5,409 nt of DNA, from assembly GCA_005888465.1 (NCBI GenBank), contig VAYJ01000227.1:1-5409 (forward strand). Direction: 5' to 3'. The position numbers were made by a program, and so were the translations under genes. Positions 1-5,409 of this stretch are shown here, in pieces. Origin of the DNA: Actinomycetota bacterium. GTDB lineage: Bacteria; Actinomycetota; UBA4738. The notes beneath the pieces were generated by a model. The model was not told the DNA's origin. It did not search any database and was given only the letters and a program-made list of their open reading frames with translations. Each line of letters opens with the position of its first letter. Positions within the stretch are counted from its first letter, which is position 1.

Positions 1-513
1 CGGTCCAGCGCCCGAGAGACGACGGCGCGCGTGGCCGTGGCCGGGGTGGCCAAGCGGCTCCTCTCGGAGTTCGGCATCACCATCCTGAGCCACGTGACGG
101 AGATCGGCGGGGTGCGCATCGGGGCCCCGGAAGTCCCGTGGGAAGAGCTACGGCGCCGCGCCGAGGCCTCCGAAGTCCGCTGCGCGGACCCCGAAGCGGA
201 ACGGCGCATGATCGAGGCGATCGACCAGGCCAAGGCTGCCGGCGATACCCTGGGCGGGGTCTTCGAGGTGGTCGCCCTCGGCTGCCCCGTGGGCCTGGGC
301 TCGTATGTCCAGTGGGACCGCAAGCTCGACGGCCGCCTGGCCCGCGCCTTCTGCTCCATCCACGCCATCAAGGGCGCCGAGATCGGCCTCGGCTTCGAGG
401 CGGCGCGCCGTCCCGGCTCGCAAGTCCACCACGAGATCCTCTTCGACGGCGACAGCGGCTTTCACCGCGAGTCGAACAGCGCGGGCGGTCTCGAGGGCGG
501 CGTCACCAACGGT
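1..513 (+). repeat. Direct repeat, upstream copy of aroC interior
   Basis: This segment matches 1099-1611 base for base except at 430 (C here, G at 1528) and 452 (A here, C at 1550). The match ends abruptly after 513, where the sequence turns into the secretin tail. The left end coincides with the window edge, so the true repeat length is unknown. The offset of 1098 bases is a multiple of three, which keeps the reading frame. Confidence 0.97.
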
Positions 514-693
514 ACCGTGTCGACCACGGTGCGCAAGGTGCCGCTCCTCGGCGACATCCCGATCTTCGGCTGGCTCTTCAAGCAGAAGGAGAACAACGAG
601 ACCGGGCGAGAGCTCGTCGTGTTCGTCACGCCGTCGATCCTGCAGGGGCAGGGCGGGGCCGGCCTGGCCCTGACGCCGATCGCTCCGCGGTAG
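1..693 (+). CDS. Chimeric open frame: AroC internal segment fused in frame to a PilQ-type secretin C-terminus (5' partial)
   Basis: The frame is open from the first base, so the gene begins outside the window; the GTG at 31 is internal to the AroC homology and is not a credible start. Codons up to 513 reproduce residues 133-303 of the AroC encoded at 703-1875, with two changes (D276 to H, A283 to D). From 514 the frame switches to 59 codons typical of a secretin C-terminus: KVPLLGDIPIFGWLF, then RELVVFVTP, then a short tail and TAG. The AroC part stops before the conserved RSVD segment, and the secretin part lacks the upstream VIGG region and nearly all of the pore domain. Neither activity is therefore expected from this product. 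The best reading is the junction of a 1098-base tandem duplication, or an assembly or amplification chimera. It is probably non-functional. The homology calls are secure; whether the arrangement exists in the cell is uncertain. Confidence 0.7.
   Translation, partial: RSSARETTARVAVAGVAKRLLSEFGITILSHVTEIGGVRIGAPEVPWEELRRRAEASEVRCADPEAERRMIEAIDQAKAAGDTLGGVFEVVALGCPVGLGSYVQWDRKLDGRLARAFCSIHAIKGAEIGLGFEAARRPGSQVHHEILFDGDSGFHRESNSAGGLEGGVTNGTVSTTVRKVPLLGDIPIFGWLFKQKENNETGRELVVFVTPSILQGQGGAGLALTPIAPR
514..693 (+). other. pilQ: 3' end of a pilQ-like secretin gene
   Basis: These 59 codons plus stop match the end of type IV pilus secretins. The VRKVPLLGDIPIFGWLF segment is the conserved stretch of the secretin domain after the beta-barrel strands, and the RELVVFVTPSIL segment is the closing signature. 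PilQ forms the outer-membrane pore through which the pilus fibre leaves the cell. A tail of about 20 residues rich in Gly, Ala and Pro follows. Nine bases separate its stop from aroC. In the parent arrangement a full pilQ would sit directly upstream of aroC; here the body of the gene is replaced by repeated aroC sequence. Another secretin family member (type II or III secretion) is possible, but PilQ is favoured by the downstream aro genes. Confidence 0.72.
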
Positions 694-694
694 C

Positions 695-705
695 GAGGGC
701 TCTTG
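695..705 (+). promoter_or_regulatory. Ribosome binding site and TTG start of aroC
   Basis: GAGGG at 695-699 lies three bases before TTG at 703-705. The frame has a stop (TAG, 691-693) only three codons upstream and no ATG or GTG before the conserved FRFLTAGESHG block. TTG is therefore the only start that gives a normal AroC N-terminus. The short spacing and the rare start codon suggest modest initiation, possibly coupled to translation of the preceding pilQ tail. Confidence 0.65.
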
Positions 706-1875
706 GGCGGGGAGTTCCGCTTCCTCACGGCCGGCGAGTCCCACGGGGAAGCGCTCACCGCCGTCATCGACGGCGTCCCCGCCGGACTTCAGCTGTCCGA
801 GGCCGACCTGAACGCGGATCTCGCGCGTCGCCAGCGCGGCTACGGGCGCGGCGGTCGGATGAAGATCGAGCAGGACCAGGCCCACATCTCCTCCGGAGTC
901 CGCGGGGGCCGCACCCTCGGCAGTCCCATCACGCTGACCGTCCAGAACCGCGACTGGGAGAACTGGAAGCAGACCATGGCCGTGGGCGAGCCACCCGCAG
1001 GCGCCGCCGCCAAGGCCGTGACCCGACCGCGCCCCGGGCACGCCGACCTCGCGGGCGCCATGAAGTACGGCCACCACGACATCCGCAACGTGCTCGAGCG
1101 GTCCAGCGCCCGAGAGACGACGGCGCGCGTGGCCGTGGCCGGGGTGGCCAAGCGGCTCCTCTCGGAGTTCGGCATCACCATCCTGAGCCACGTGACGGAG
1201 ATCGGCGGGGTGCGCATCGGGGCCCCGGAAGTCCCGTGGGAAGAGCTACGGCGCCGCGCCGAGGCCTCCGAAGTCCGCTGCGCGGACCCCGAAGCGGAAC
1301 GGCGCATGATCGAGGCGATCGACCAGGCCAAGGCTGCCGGCGATACCCTGGGCGGGGTCTTCGAGGTGGTCGCCCTCGGCTGCCCCGTGGGCCTGGGCTC
1401 GTATGTCCAGTGGGACCGCAAGCTCGACGGCCGCCTGGCCCGCGCCTTCTGCTCCATCCACGCCATCAAGGGCGCCGAGATCGGCCTCGGCTTCGAGGCG
1501 GCGCGCCGTCCCGGCTCGCAAGTCCACGACGAGATCCTCTTCGACGGCGCCAGCGGCTTTCACCGCGAGTCGAACAGCGCGGGCGGTCTCGAGGGCGGCG
1601 TCACCAACGGTCAGCCCGTGATCGTGCGTGCCGCCATGAAGCCCATCTCGACCCTCCGCAAGCCGCTCCGCTCCGTGGACACGGCGACCAAGGAGGCGGT
1701 GGAGGCGGTGGTGGAGCGCAGCGATGTCTGCGCGGTGCCCGCGGCCGGCGTGGTCGGCGAGGCCATGATGGCCCTCGTGCTCGCCGAGGCCTTCCTCGAG
1801 AAGTTCGCGGGGGATGGCATCGACGAGGTCCGCCGCAACTACCAGGGCTATCTCGACTACCTCAAGACCTGGTAG
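703..1875 (+). CDS. aroC: Chorismate synthase
   Basis: AroC converts 5-enolpyruvylshikimate-3-phosphate to chorismate, the last step of the shikimate pathway, using reduced FMN as a cytoplasmic cofactor. The 390-residue product is full length for the family. Hallmarks in order are AGESHG at residues 10-15 (catalytic His14), RRQRGYGRGGRMKIEQD at 42-58, GHADLAGAMKYGHHD from 112 (second conserved His113), the RSSARETTAR block near 133-142, VHDEI at 274-278, GGLEGG followed by TNG near 300, and RAAMKP...KPLRSVD at 309-326. The TTG start is the only one available. The gene follows the secretin tail by nine bases and precedes aroB by 12, so the three are probably co-transcribed. Its interior (residues 133-303) is repeated at the left edge of the window, but this copy is uninterrupted and should be functional. 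Confidence 0.97.
   Translation: MGGEFRFLTAGESHGEALTAVIDGVPAGLQLSEADLNADLARRQRGYGRGGRMKIEQDQAHISSGVRGGRTLGSPITLTVQNRDWENWKQTMAVGEPPAGAAAKAVTRPRPGHADLAGAMKYGHHDIRNVLERSSARETTARVAVAGVAKRLLSEFGITILSHVTEIGGVRIGAPEVPWEELRRRAEASEVRCADPEAERRMIEAIDQAKAAGDTLGGVFEVVALGCPVGLGSYVQWDRKLDGRLARAFCSIHAIKGAEIGLGFEAARRPGSQVHDEILFDGASGFHRESNSAGGLEGGVTNGQPVIVRAAMKPISTLRKPLRSVDTATKEAVEAVVERSDVCAVPAAGVVGEAMMALVLAEAFLEKFAGDGIDEVRRNYQGYLDYLKTW
1099..1611 (+). repeat. Direct repeat, downstream copy inside intact aroC
   Basis: This is the counterpart of the segment at 1-513, lying in the intact aroC and covering its residues 133-303. At both mismatched positions this copy gives the more family-like AroC reading (VHDEI rather than VHHEI at residues 274-278), so it is taken as the parental version. 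Confidence 0.97.
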
Positions 1876-1887
1876 CCTGGACGTCCG

Positions 1888-2970
1888 ATGATCGACGTCC
1901 CCGTCAAGCTCGGCGCCCGCTCGTACCGCATCCTCGTGGGCGCTGGTCTGCTCTCGCAGGCCGGTCCGGAGATCTCCCGGCTCGGCGTGGGACGCAGGCT
2001 CGCCCTCCTCACCGATCCCGCCATCCAGTCCCTCTACGGCGAGATCGTCGCGCAGAGCCTGGCCGGGGCCGGCTTCGACGTGACCACGGTGCTCCTGCCC
2101 GAGGGCGAGCGCGCCAAGACGCTCGAGGTCGCCGCCAGCACTTGGGATCGGCTGCTCGAGGCAGGGCTCGACCGGGGCTCGGCCGTGATTGCCCTCGGGG
2201 GCGGCGCGGTGGGCGATCTCGCGGGCTTCGTGGCCGCCACCTACATGCGCGGCATGCACTTCGTCCAGCTTCCCACCACCCTCCTCGCCCAGGTGGATGC
2301 TTCCATCGGCGGCAAGACGGCCATCGACCATCCGCGCGCCAAGAACCTGATCGGCGCGTTTCACCAGCCGCGCCTCGTGCTCGCCGATACGGGCGCGCTC
2401 CAGAGCCTGCCCGAGCGCGAGTATCGCTCGGGGCTGGCCGAGGTCATCAAGCACGGCATCGTGCTCGATGCCGGGTACTTCGACGAGGTCGAGCGGAACG
2501 CGGCCGCTCTCGCCAAGCGCGAGCCCGAGATCCTCGAGCGGATCGTGGCCGGCTCGTGCCGCCTCAAGGCCTCCGTGATCGAGCGCGACGAGCAAGAGGC
2601 GGAGCTACGTCACGTGCTCAACTATGGGCACACCATCGGACACGCCATCGAGTCGGTCACCGGCTATGCGCGCTTCGCCCACGGCGAGGCGGTGTCGCTC
2701 GGGATGGCGGCGGAAGCGGGCGTGGCGGAGCGCCTGGGGCTGGCCGCCGCCGGGACGCGCGCCCGCCAGGTGCGCCTACTCGAGACGATGGGCCTGCCCG
2801 TGCGCGAGGTGGGAGAGGCGCCCGCGCGGGTGGTCGAGGCCATGGCGCGCGACAAGAAAGCCAAGGAGGGGCGCGTGCCCTTCGTGCTCGCGCCGGAGAT
2901 CGGCCGCTTCCGCATCGTCTTCGACGTGCCCACGCCCGTGATCCTGGAGGCTCTCGCCGAGCTCGGTTGA
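1888..2970 (+). CDS. aroB: 3-dehydroquinate synthase
   Basis: AroB cyclises DAHP to 3-dehydroquinate, the second step of the shikimate pathway, in the cytoplasm, using NAD+ and a divalent metal (Zn or Co). The 360-residue length is typical. The NAD-binding part carries EGERAKTLEV and the LGGGAVGDLAGF loop starting at residue 103. QVDASIGGKT (135-144) and the following KNLIGAFHQP form the substrate site. The expected metal ligands are present: Glu185 in GLAEVIKHG, His248 in LNYGHTIGHA, and His265 in HGEAVSLGM. A DKKAKEGRVPFVL block closes the C-terminal domain. The ATG at 1888 gives a normal N-terminus; only a weak TGGA stands before it, so translational coupling to aroC (12-base gap) is likely. 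No shikimate kinase gene lies between aroC and aroB, unlike the common aroK-aroB pairing. Confidence 0.97.
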   Translation: MIDVPVKLGARSYRILVGAGLLSQAGPEISRLGVGRRLALLTDPAIQSLYGEIVAQSLAGAGFDVTTVLLPEGERAKTLEVAASTWDRLLEAGLDRGSAVIALGGGAVGDLAGFVAATYMRGMHFVQLPTTLLAQVDASIGGKTAIDHPRAKNLIGAFHQPRLVLADTGALQSLPEREYRSGLAEVIKHGIVLDAGYFDEVERNAAALAKREPEILERIVAGSCRLKASVIERDEQEAELRHVLNYGHTIGHAIESVTGYARFAHGEAVSLGMAAEAGVAERLGLAAAGTRARQVRLLETMGLPVREVGEAPARVVEAMARDKKAKEGRVPFVLAPEIGRFRIVFDVPTPVILEALAELG

Positions 2971-2995
2971 GTGGTGCCCCTGGCTGAGCTAGACT
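2967..2995 (+). promoter_or_regulatory. Candidate sigma70-type promoter for the secreted protein gene
   Basis: TTGAGT at 2967-2972 and TAGACT at 2990-2995 are separated by exactly 17 bases, each matching the -35 and -10 consensus at four of six positions. The -35 box overlaps the aroB stop codon. The predicted start of transcription would fall near 3002, leaving a leader of roughly 35 bases before the ATG at 3038. The placement is apt, but matches of this quality also arise by chance. Confidence 0.45.
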
Positions 2996-3022
2996 AGCGG
3001 CGGCGAGTCGCAGAACGGCCGC

Positions 3023-3030
3023 AAGGGGGA
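3023..3030 (+). promoter_or_regulatory. Ribosome binding site of the secreted protein gene
   Basis: AAGGGGGA lies seven bases before the ATG at 3038, a good Shine-Dalgarno match at normal spacing. It is the clearest such site in the window. It supports both the start choice and the reality of this otherwise unrecognised gene. Confidence 0.7.
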
Positions 3031-3037
3031 CGCAGCT

Positions 3038-3520
3038 ATGGCAAGGCTTCTTTCTGGTGTTCTGGCCGCGGTCCTCGTGTTCTGGTCGTACTCCGTAGTG
3101 TGCGCTCAGCTCGGCCAGCCTCCCATCAATTCGCCGTCGCCTCCGGGAGCGACTCCGTCGCCCAACCCTTACCCGAGTTACGGCACGCCGATCACGCCTC
3201 CCTCGAATACGCTGCGGACGCCGTCAAACAATCCGTATCCGGTGCTGCCGTGGGGAGACGGGCAAATCGGAGCTTCGACGGCCTACGGTTCACCAGTTCG
3301 GACCTGGGAAGTTCCCGAGCGCAGCTACGTACTCGACATGATGGTGCCGCAGCCTGGCAGCCTTCCGGCGACGTGGGAGTCTGTGCCGGTAACCGTACCT
3401 GGATATGTTGTCGTCGAGACTACGAGAGGGTACGGCTATCCAGGGCGATGGACGGTGGTGCAGGTTGCCGTCGGCGGCTATCAGTGGCAGTGGGTCCCCC
3501 CAGCCTTCTACCCGAAGTAA
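3038..3520 (+). CDS. Secreted proline-rich protein of unknown function
   Basis: I do not recognise this 160-residue protein as a named family. A short positive start (MAR) and a hydrophobic core to about residue 21 end in SVVCAQ, giving a probable signal peptidase I cut after Ala23. Cys22 is not in a good lipobox, so a lipoprotein is less likely. Residues 24-75 are low-complexity and rich in Pro, Ser, Asn and Tyr, with repeated NPYP and TPS/SPS motifs, and are probably disordered. The C-terminal part, about 95-160, looks folded: it is rich in Val, Tyr and Trp (VTVPGYVVVETTRGYGYPG, then YQWQWVPPAFYP) and is probably beta-structured. The product is expected in the periplasm or at the outer surface. 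A strong ribosome binding site and a candidate promoter suggest expression separate from the aro genes. Its base composition is visibly less GC-rich than the flanking genes, which may reflect recent acquisition or weak codon selection. Confidence 0.8.
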   Translation: MARLLSGVLAAVLVFWSYSVVCAQLGQPPINSPSPPGATPSPNPYPSYGTPITPPSNTLRTPSNNPYPVLPWGDGQIGASTAYGSPVRTWEVPERSYVLDMMVPQPGSLPATWESVPVTVPGYVVVETTRGYGYPGRWTVVQVAVGGYQWQWVPPAFYPK

Positions 3521-3695
3521 CGCGGATCGGAGACTCCGTCCTCGATCACTCGTTGTAGCAACGTACCTTTTTGGTCCGTTCTCGCCTCCATGGACCGGTG
3601 TCACAATTCTCTCCGAGGGGCTTCGAGGAGCGTGTTAGAAGTAGATCATTACCCTGCCACCCGCCGTCCACGATAGTTCCGTCGAACAGCCGCGC
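3521..3695. other. Gene-free spacer before the acyltransferase gene
   Basis: This 175-base stretch is less GC-rich than the coding regions and holds no credible gene. Apart from the weak hairpin near 3551, it contains GGTCC/GGACC arms (3573-3577 and 3592-3596) around a 14-base loop that could form a second loose hairpin. A promoter for the downstream gene should lie here, but I see no convincing -35/-10 pair. Confidence 0.6.
3551..3572 (+). terminator. Weak candidate terminator after the secreted protein gene
   Basis: CGTTG (3551-3555) can pair with CAACG (3559-3563) around a TAG loop, and a run of five T follows at 3568-3572. The position, 30 bases past the stop codon, is right. The five-pair stem is short and four bases separate it from the T run, so efficient termination is doubtful. 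Confidence 0.3.
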
Positions 3696-4820
3696 ATGAC
3701 GACACGGCTCGGCTACCACCCTGCGCTCGACGGCATCCGCGCCATCTCCATCCTCGCCGTCATGCTCTACCACTCGGGGCTGATCCACGGCGGCTTCCTC
3801 GGTGTGGACGTCTTCTTCACCCTGAGCGGCTTCCTCATCACCACGCTCCTGCTCGAGGAGCGCGCGAATATAGGAAGCATCTCCCTGCGTGACTTCTACT
3901 TCCGCCGGGCCCTTCGGCTTCTCCCCGCCCTCGTGCCCGTGGTGATCGTCTCCGGCGTGGCCATGATCGCCACCGCGGGCCCCGCCCGCGTCGGCGGCAT
4001 GTCGCTCTTCGTCCTCGCCGTGATTTTCTACGTGGCGAACTGGGCGGCCATCGCGGGGCTTCCCCAGGGCATGCTCGGGCACGCCTGGTCGCTGTCGATC
4101 GAGGAGCAGTTCTATCTCGTGTGGCCACCCGTCCTCGCGCTGCTCCTCCGCCGCGTGCGCGCGCGATGGCTGCTCGTGGCCGGTCTCCTCCTCGCCGCCC
4201 TGGGATCGATCCTCCTCCGTTATCACCTGGCGGTGAGCGGAGCGACGGGCCGGCGCTTCTACCTCGGCACGGACGCGCACGCAGATCCCATCCTCATCGG
4301 GTGCGCCACGGCCTGCCTCGTGTCGTGGGGGTACATCCGCGGCGGGAGCAACCCGTCGGCCTCGACGAGGTGGCGATGGCAGGCCGCCGTGCTGGCCGCT
4401 GCCGCCGTGCTGGTGGCAGTTCTCGTGATGGCGCGCCTGCCCGACGACTATGCGCGGCGGGGGGCGAGCACCATCGTGGCGGTGGCCGCGGGTATCCTCA
4501 TCGTGGACGTGCTGCGGCCCGGATCGCGCTTGGCTCCCCTTCTCGCCTGGTCACCGCTCGTGTGGATCGGGAAGCGCTCCTACGCCCTCTACCTGTGGCA
4601 CCTTCCCGTGTTCTTCCTCGCGGGAGCCCTGTGGGCCTCAGGTATCCTCGAATACCTCCCGTCGCGAATCGTGCCGGCGTGGGTGATCACGTTTGCCATG
4701 GCCGCGGCCTCCTACCGCTGGATCGAGGCGCCGGCCCTTCGCCTGAAATCGCGATTCGCGGCGCGGCCCGCCGATCGCACGCCCGTCGCGCCCTCCGCGG
4801 CCGTCGCGCCCGCCCTCTAG
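3696..4820 (+). CDS. Acyltransferase-3 family membrane protein (OafA-like)
   Basis: This family uses integral-membrane enzymes to transfer acetyl or other acyl groups to sugars of O-antigen, exopolysaccharide, peptidoglycan or antibiotics. The 374-residue product matches the membrane domain without a C-terminal SGNH extension. Family signatures are LDGIRAISILAVMLYH (catalytic-type Arg15 and His26), FLGVDVFFTLSGFLIT at 34-49, FYFRRALRLLPAL at 67-79, GHAWSLSIEEQFYLVWP from 128, and GKRSYALYLWHLPVF at 292-306. About ten hydrophobic segments can be counted, ending with one before SYRWIE and a Pro/Ala-rich tail of about 35 residues. ATG 3696 places the usual few residues before LDGIRA; no clear Shine-Dalgarno precedes it. 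The acceptor cannot be deduced from sequence or neighbours. Its 3' end faces the TPR gene with a 56-base gap. Confidence 0.93.
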   Translation: MTTRLGYHPALDGIRAISILAVMLYHSGLIHGGFLGVDVFFTLSGFLITTLLLEERANIGSISLRDFYFRRALRLLPALVPVVIVSGVAMIATAGPARVGGMSLFVLAVIFYVANWAAIAGLPQGMLGHAWSLSIEEQFYLVWPPVLALLLRRVRARWLLVAGLLLAALGSILLRYHLAVSGATGRRFYLGTDAHADPILIGCATACLVSWGYIRGGSNPSASTRWRWQAAVLAAAAVLVAVLVMARLPDDYARRGASTIVAVAAGILIVDVLRPGSRLAPLLAWSPLVWIGKRSYALYLWHLPVFFLAGALWASGILEYLPSRIVPAWVITFAMAAASYRWIEAPALRLKSRFAARPADRTPVAPSAAVAPAL

Positions 4821-4876
4821 CGGCCCGTCCAAGCAATTCCCGTCTCCTCGCGAGCAAGACTGTTCCGCTTCGCTAT
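4821..4876. other. Convergent intergenic gap without clear terminator
   Basis: Two genes end face to face across these 56 bases. A bidirectional terminator would be expected, but there is no T-rich tract. The only small self-complementary pieces are CTCGCGAG at 4847-4854, which has no loop, and CGCT/AGCG (4872-side stem, loop ATCT) overlapping the TPR stop codon. Termination here may rely on Rho or on features too weak to see. Confidence 0.4.
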
Positions 4877-5409
4877 CTAGCGACCCAGCAGCCGCTGCGC
4901 CTGCTCCAGGTTTCTCCGCGCGTCGATCCATTCGGGATTCAGCGCGACCGCGCGCGCGAACTGCTCGGCCGCCTCCCGCAGCTTGCCGTCCTGGGCCAGG
5001 GCAAGACCGAGATTGTTCCGCGCCTCCGCGTAATCAGGGTTCAGGCGGAGCGCCTCCCGGAAGTGCGAGAGCGCCTCGTCCCGCCGCCCCTGCACGGCCA
5101 GGGCCGCCCCGAGATTGTTGTGCGCTTCGGCGAAGCGCGGCCACAGCCTGAGCGCTTCGCTGAAGTGCGGCACCGCCCCCGCGGGATCGCCCCCCTGCGC
5201 CAGCATGAGGCCGAGGCTCAGATGGGCATCTGGATAGCCAGACCGGAGACGGATGGCCTCTCGCAATTCCGCCATCGCCTCCTCGGTCCGGCCGTGGGCG
5301 CTGAGGGCCGCGCCGAGGTTCGCGCGCGCGATCCCTGAGCGCGGATCGACGTCGACGGCGCGCCGCCACACCGTCTCGTTGTCGTGCCAGATTTTCGCCT
5401 GCGTCCAGG
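4877..5409 (-). CDS. TPR-repeat C-terminal region of a larger, probably membrane, protein (5' end outside window)
   Basis: Read on the minus strand, the frame is open from the window edge to TAG at 4877-4879. Four complete 34-residue TPR units lie at 5338-5237, 5236-5135, 5134-5033 and 5032-4931, with the usual NLG-AL and EAL-L-P pattern, followed by a 17-residue capping helix ending RLLGR. TPR superhelices bind peptides or partner proteins. A GTG at 5371 could be taken as a start, but the frame continues upstream through TQAKIWHDNETVWRRAV. That stretch resembles the segment joining the last membrane helix to the TPR domain in bacterial multi-pass glycosyltransferase-like (PMT/Tmtc-type) proteins. 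I infer a long membrane protein cut by the window edge. The alternative is a soluble TPR protein. The TPR call is firm; the membrane-glycosyltransferase part is inference. Confidence 0.85.
   Translation of the reverse strand, partial: WTQAKIWHDNETVWRRAVDVDPRSGIARANLGAALSAHGRTEEAMAELREAIRLRSGYPDAHLSLGLMLAQGGDPAGAVPHFSEALRLWPRFAEAHNNLGAALAVQGRRDEALSHFREALRLNPDYAEARNNLGLALAQDGKLREAAEQFARAVALNPEWIDARRNLEQAQRLLGR

Noticed and set aside
1..693. A genuine bifunctional AroC-PilQ fusion protein
   Set aside because: Neither half is complete: AroC stops before its RSVD region and the secretin part lacks the pore domain. The exact repeat of nearby DNA points to duplication or artefact instead of a selected fusion.
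1..1611. Insertion of a mobile element as the cause of the repeat
   Set aside because: There is no transposase, no terminal inverted repeat and no foreign sequence at the junction; only pilQ and aroC sequence is involved.
148..2595. Long minus-strand open frames opposite aroC and aroB
   Set aside because: These are antisense shadows with biased composition and no recognisable motifs. The two frames share their ends only because the underlying aroC sequence is repeated.
138..2987. A 949-codon plus-strand open frame running across the chimera, aroC and aroB
   Set aside because: It is a shadow of the real genes: Arg/Pro/Gly-rich with no domain, and long only because stop codons are rare in off-frames of GC-rich DNA. 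The real aroC and aroB frames are conserved from end to end.
3100..3638. Alternative-frame small proteins overlapping the secreted protein gene and the following spacer
   Set aside because: They lack ribosome binding sites and recognisable motifs, while the 3038 frame has a signal peptide and a strong ribosome binding site.
4847..4854. CTCGCGAG palindrome as a terminator between the convergent genes
   Set aside because: It has no loop and no adjacent T tract, so it could not act as an intrinsic terminator.
4121..5338. A 405-codon plus-strand frame spanning the acyltransferase end and the TPR gene
   Set aside because: It crosses two well-supported genes in wrong frames; its apparent internal repetition is the antisense echo of the 102-base TPR units.
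4931..5338. CRISPR-like or satellite array from the regular spacing
   Set aside because: The 102-base period corresponds to 34-residue TPR units in an open frame, and the units differ in sequence as expected for coding repeats.

Overview
The window is 5.4 kb of high-GC bacterial DNA. A secretin (PilQ-type) C-terminal tail upstream of shikimate-pathway genes points to a Gram-negative, type IV pilus-bearing organism. The base composition and the order pilQ tail / aroC / aroB would suit an uncultured lineage such as Rokubacteria/Methylomirabilota or a deltaproteobacterium-like group. That placement is inference and nothing in the window fixes it.

Layout. Positions 1-693 are a chimeric open frame that enters from outside the window. 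Its first 513 bases copy the interior of aroC with two mismatches, joined at a codon boundary to the last 59 codons of a PilQ-like secretin. The intact aroC (703-1875, TTG start) and aroB (1888-2970) follow in one tight transcription unit. The repeat spacing is exactly 1098 bases, so the simplest reading is a tandem duplication (or assembly/amplification artefact) of the segment 514-1611, with the window opening inside the upstream copy. In that case the true pilQ lies upstream, outside the window.

A probable promoter overlaps the aroB stop codon. It serves a small secreted proline-rich protein of unknown function (3038-3520). After a gene-free 175-base spacer comes an integral-membrane acyltransferase of the acyltransferase-3 (OafA-like) family (3696-4820). 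Convergent to it, on the minus strand, is the C-terminal TPR domain of a larger protein that runs out of the window (4877-5409). The residues at its upstream edge suggest the rest is a membrane glycosyltransferase-like protein.

Functionally, aroB makes 3-dehydroquinate early in the shikimate pathway and aroC makes chorismate at its end. Their position behind pilQ resembles the pil-aroK-aroB linkage of proteobacteria, except that aroC occupies the position of aroK. The acyltransferase and the TPR protein could both act on envelope glycans, but they are on opposite strands and no shared operon is implied. I found no RNA gene, CRISPR array, transposase or clearly novel defence-like system. The duplication at the left edge is the most notable structure.
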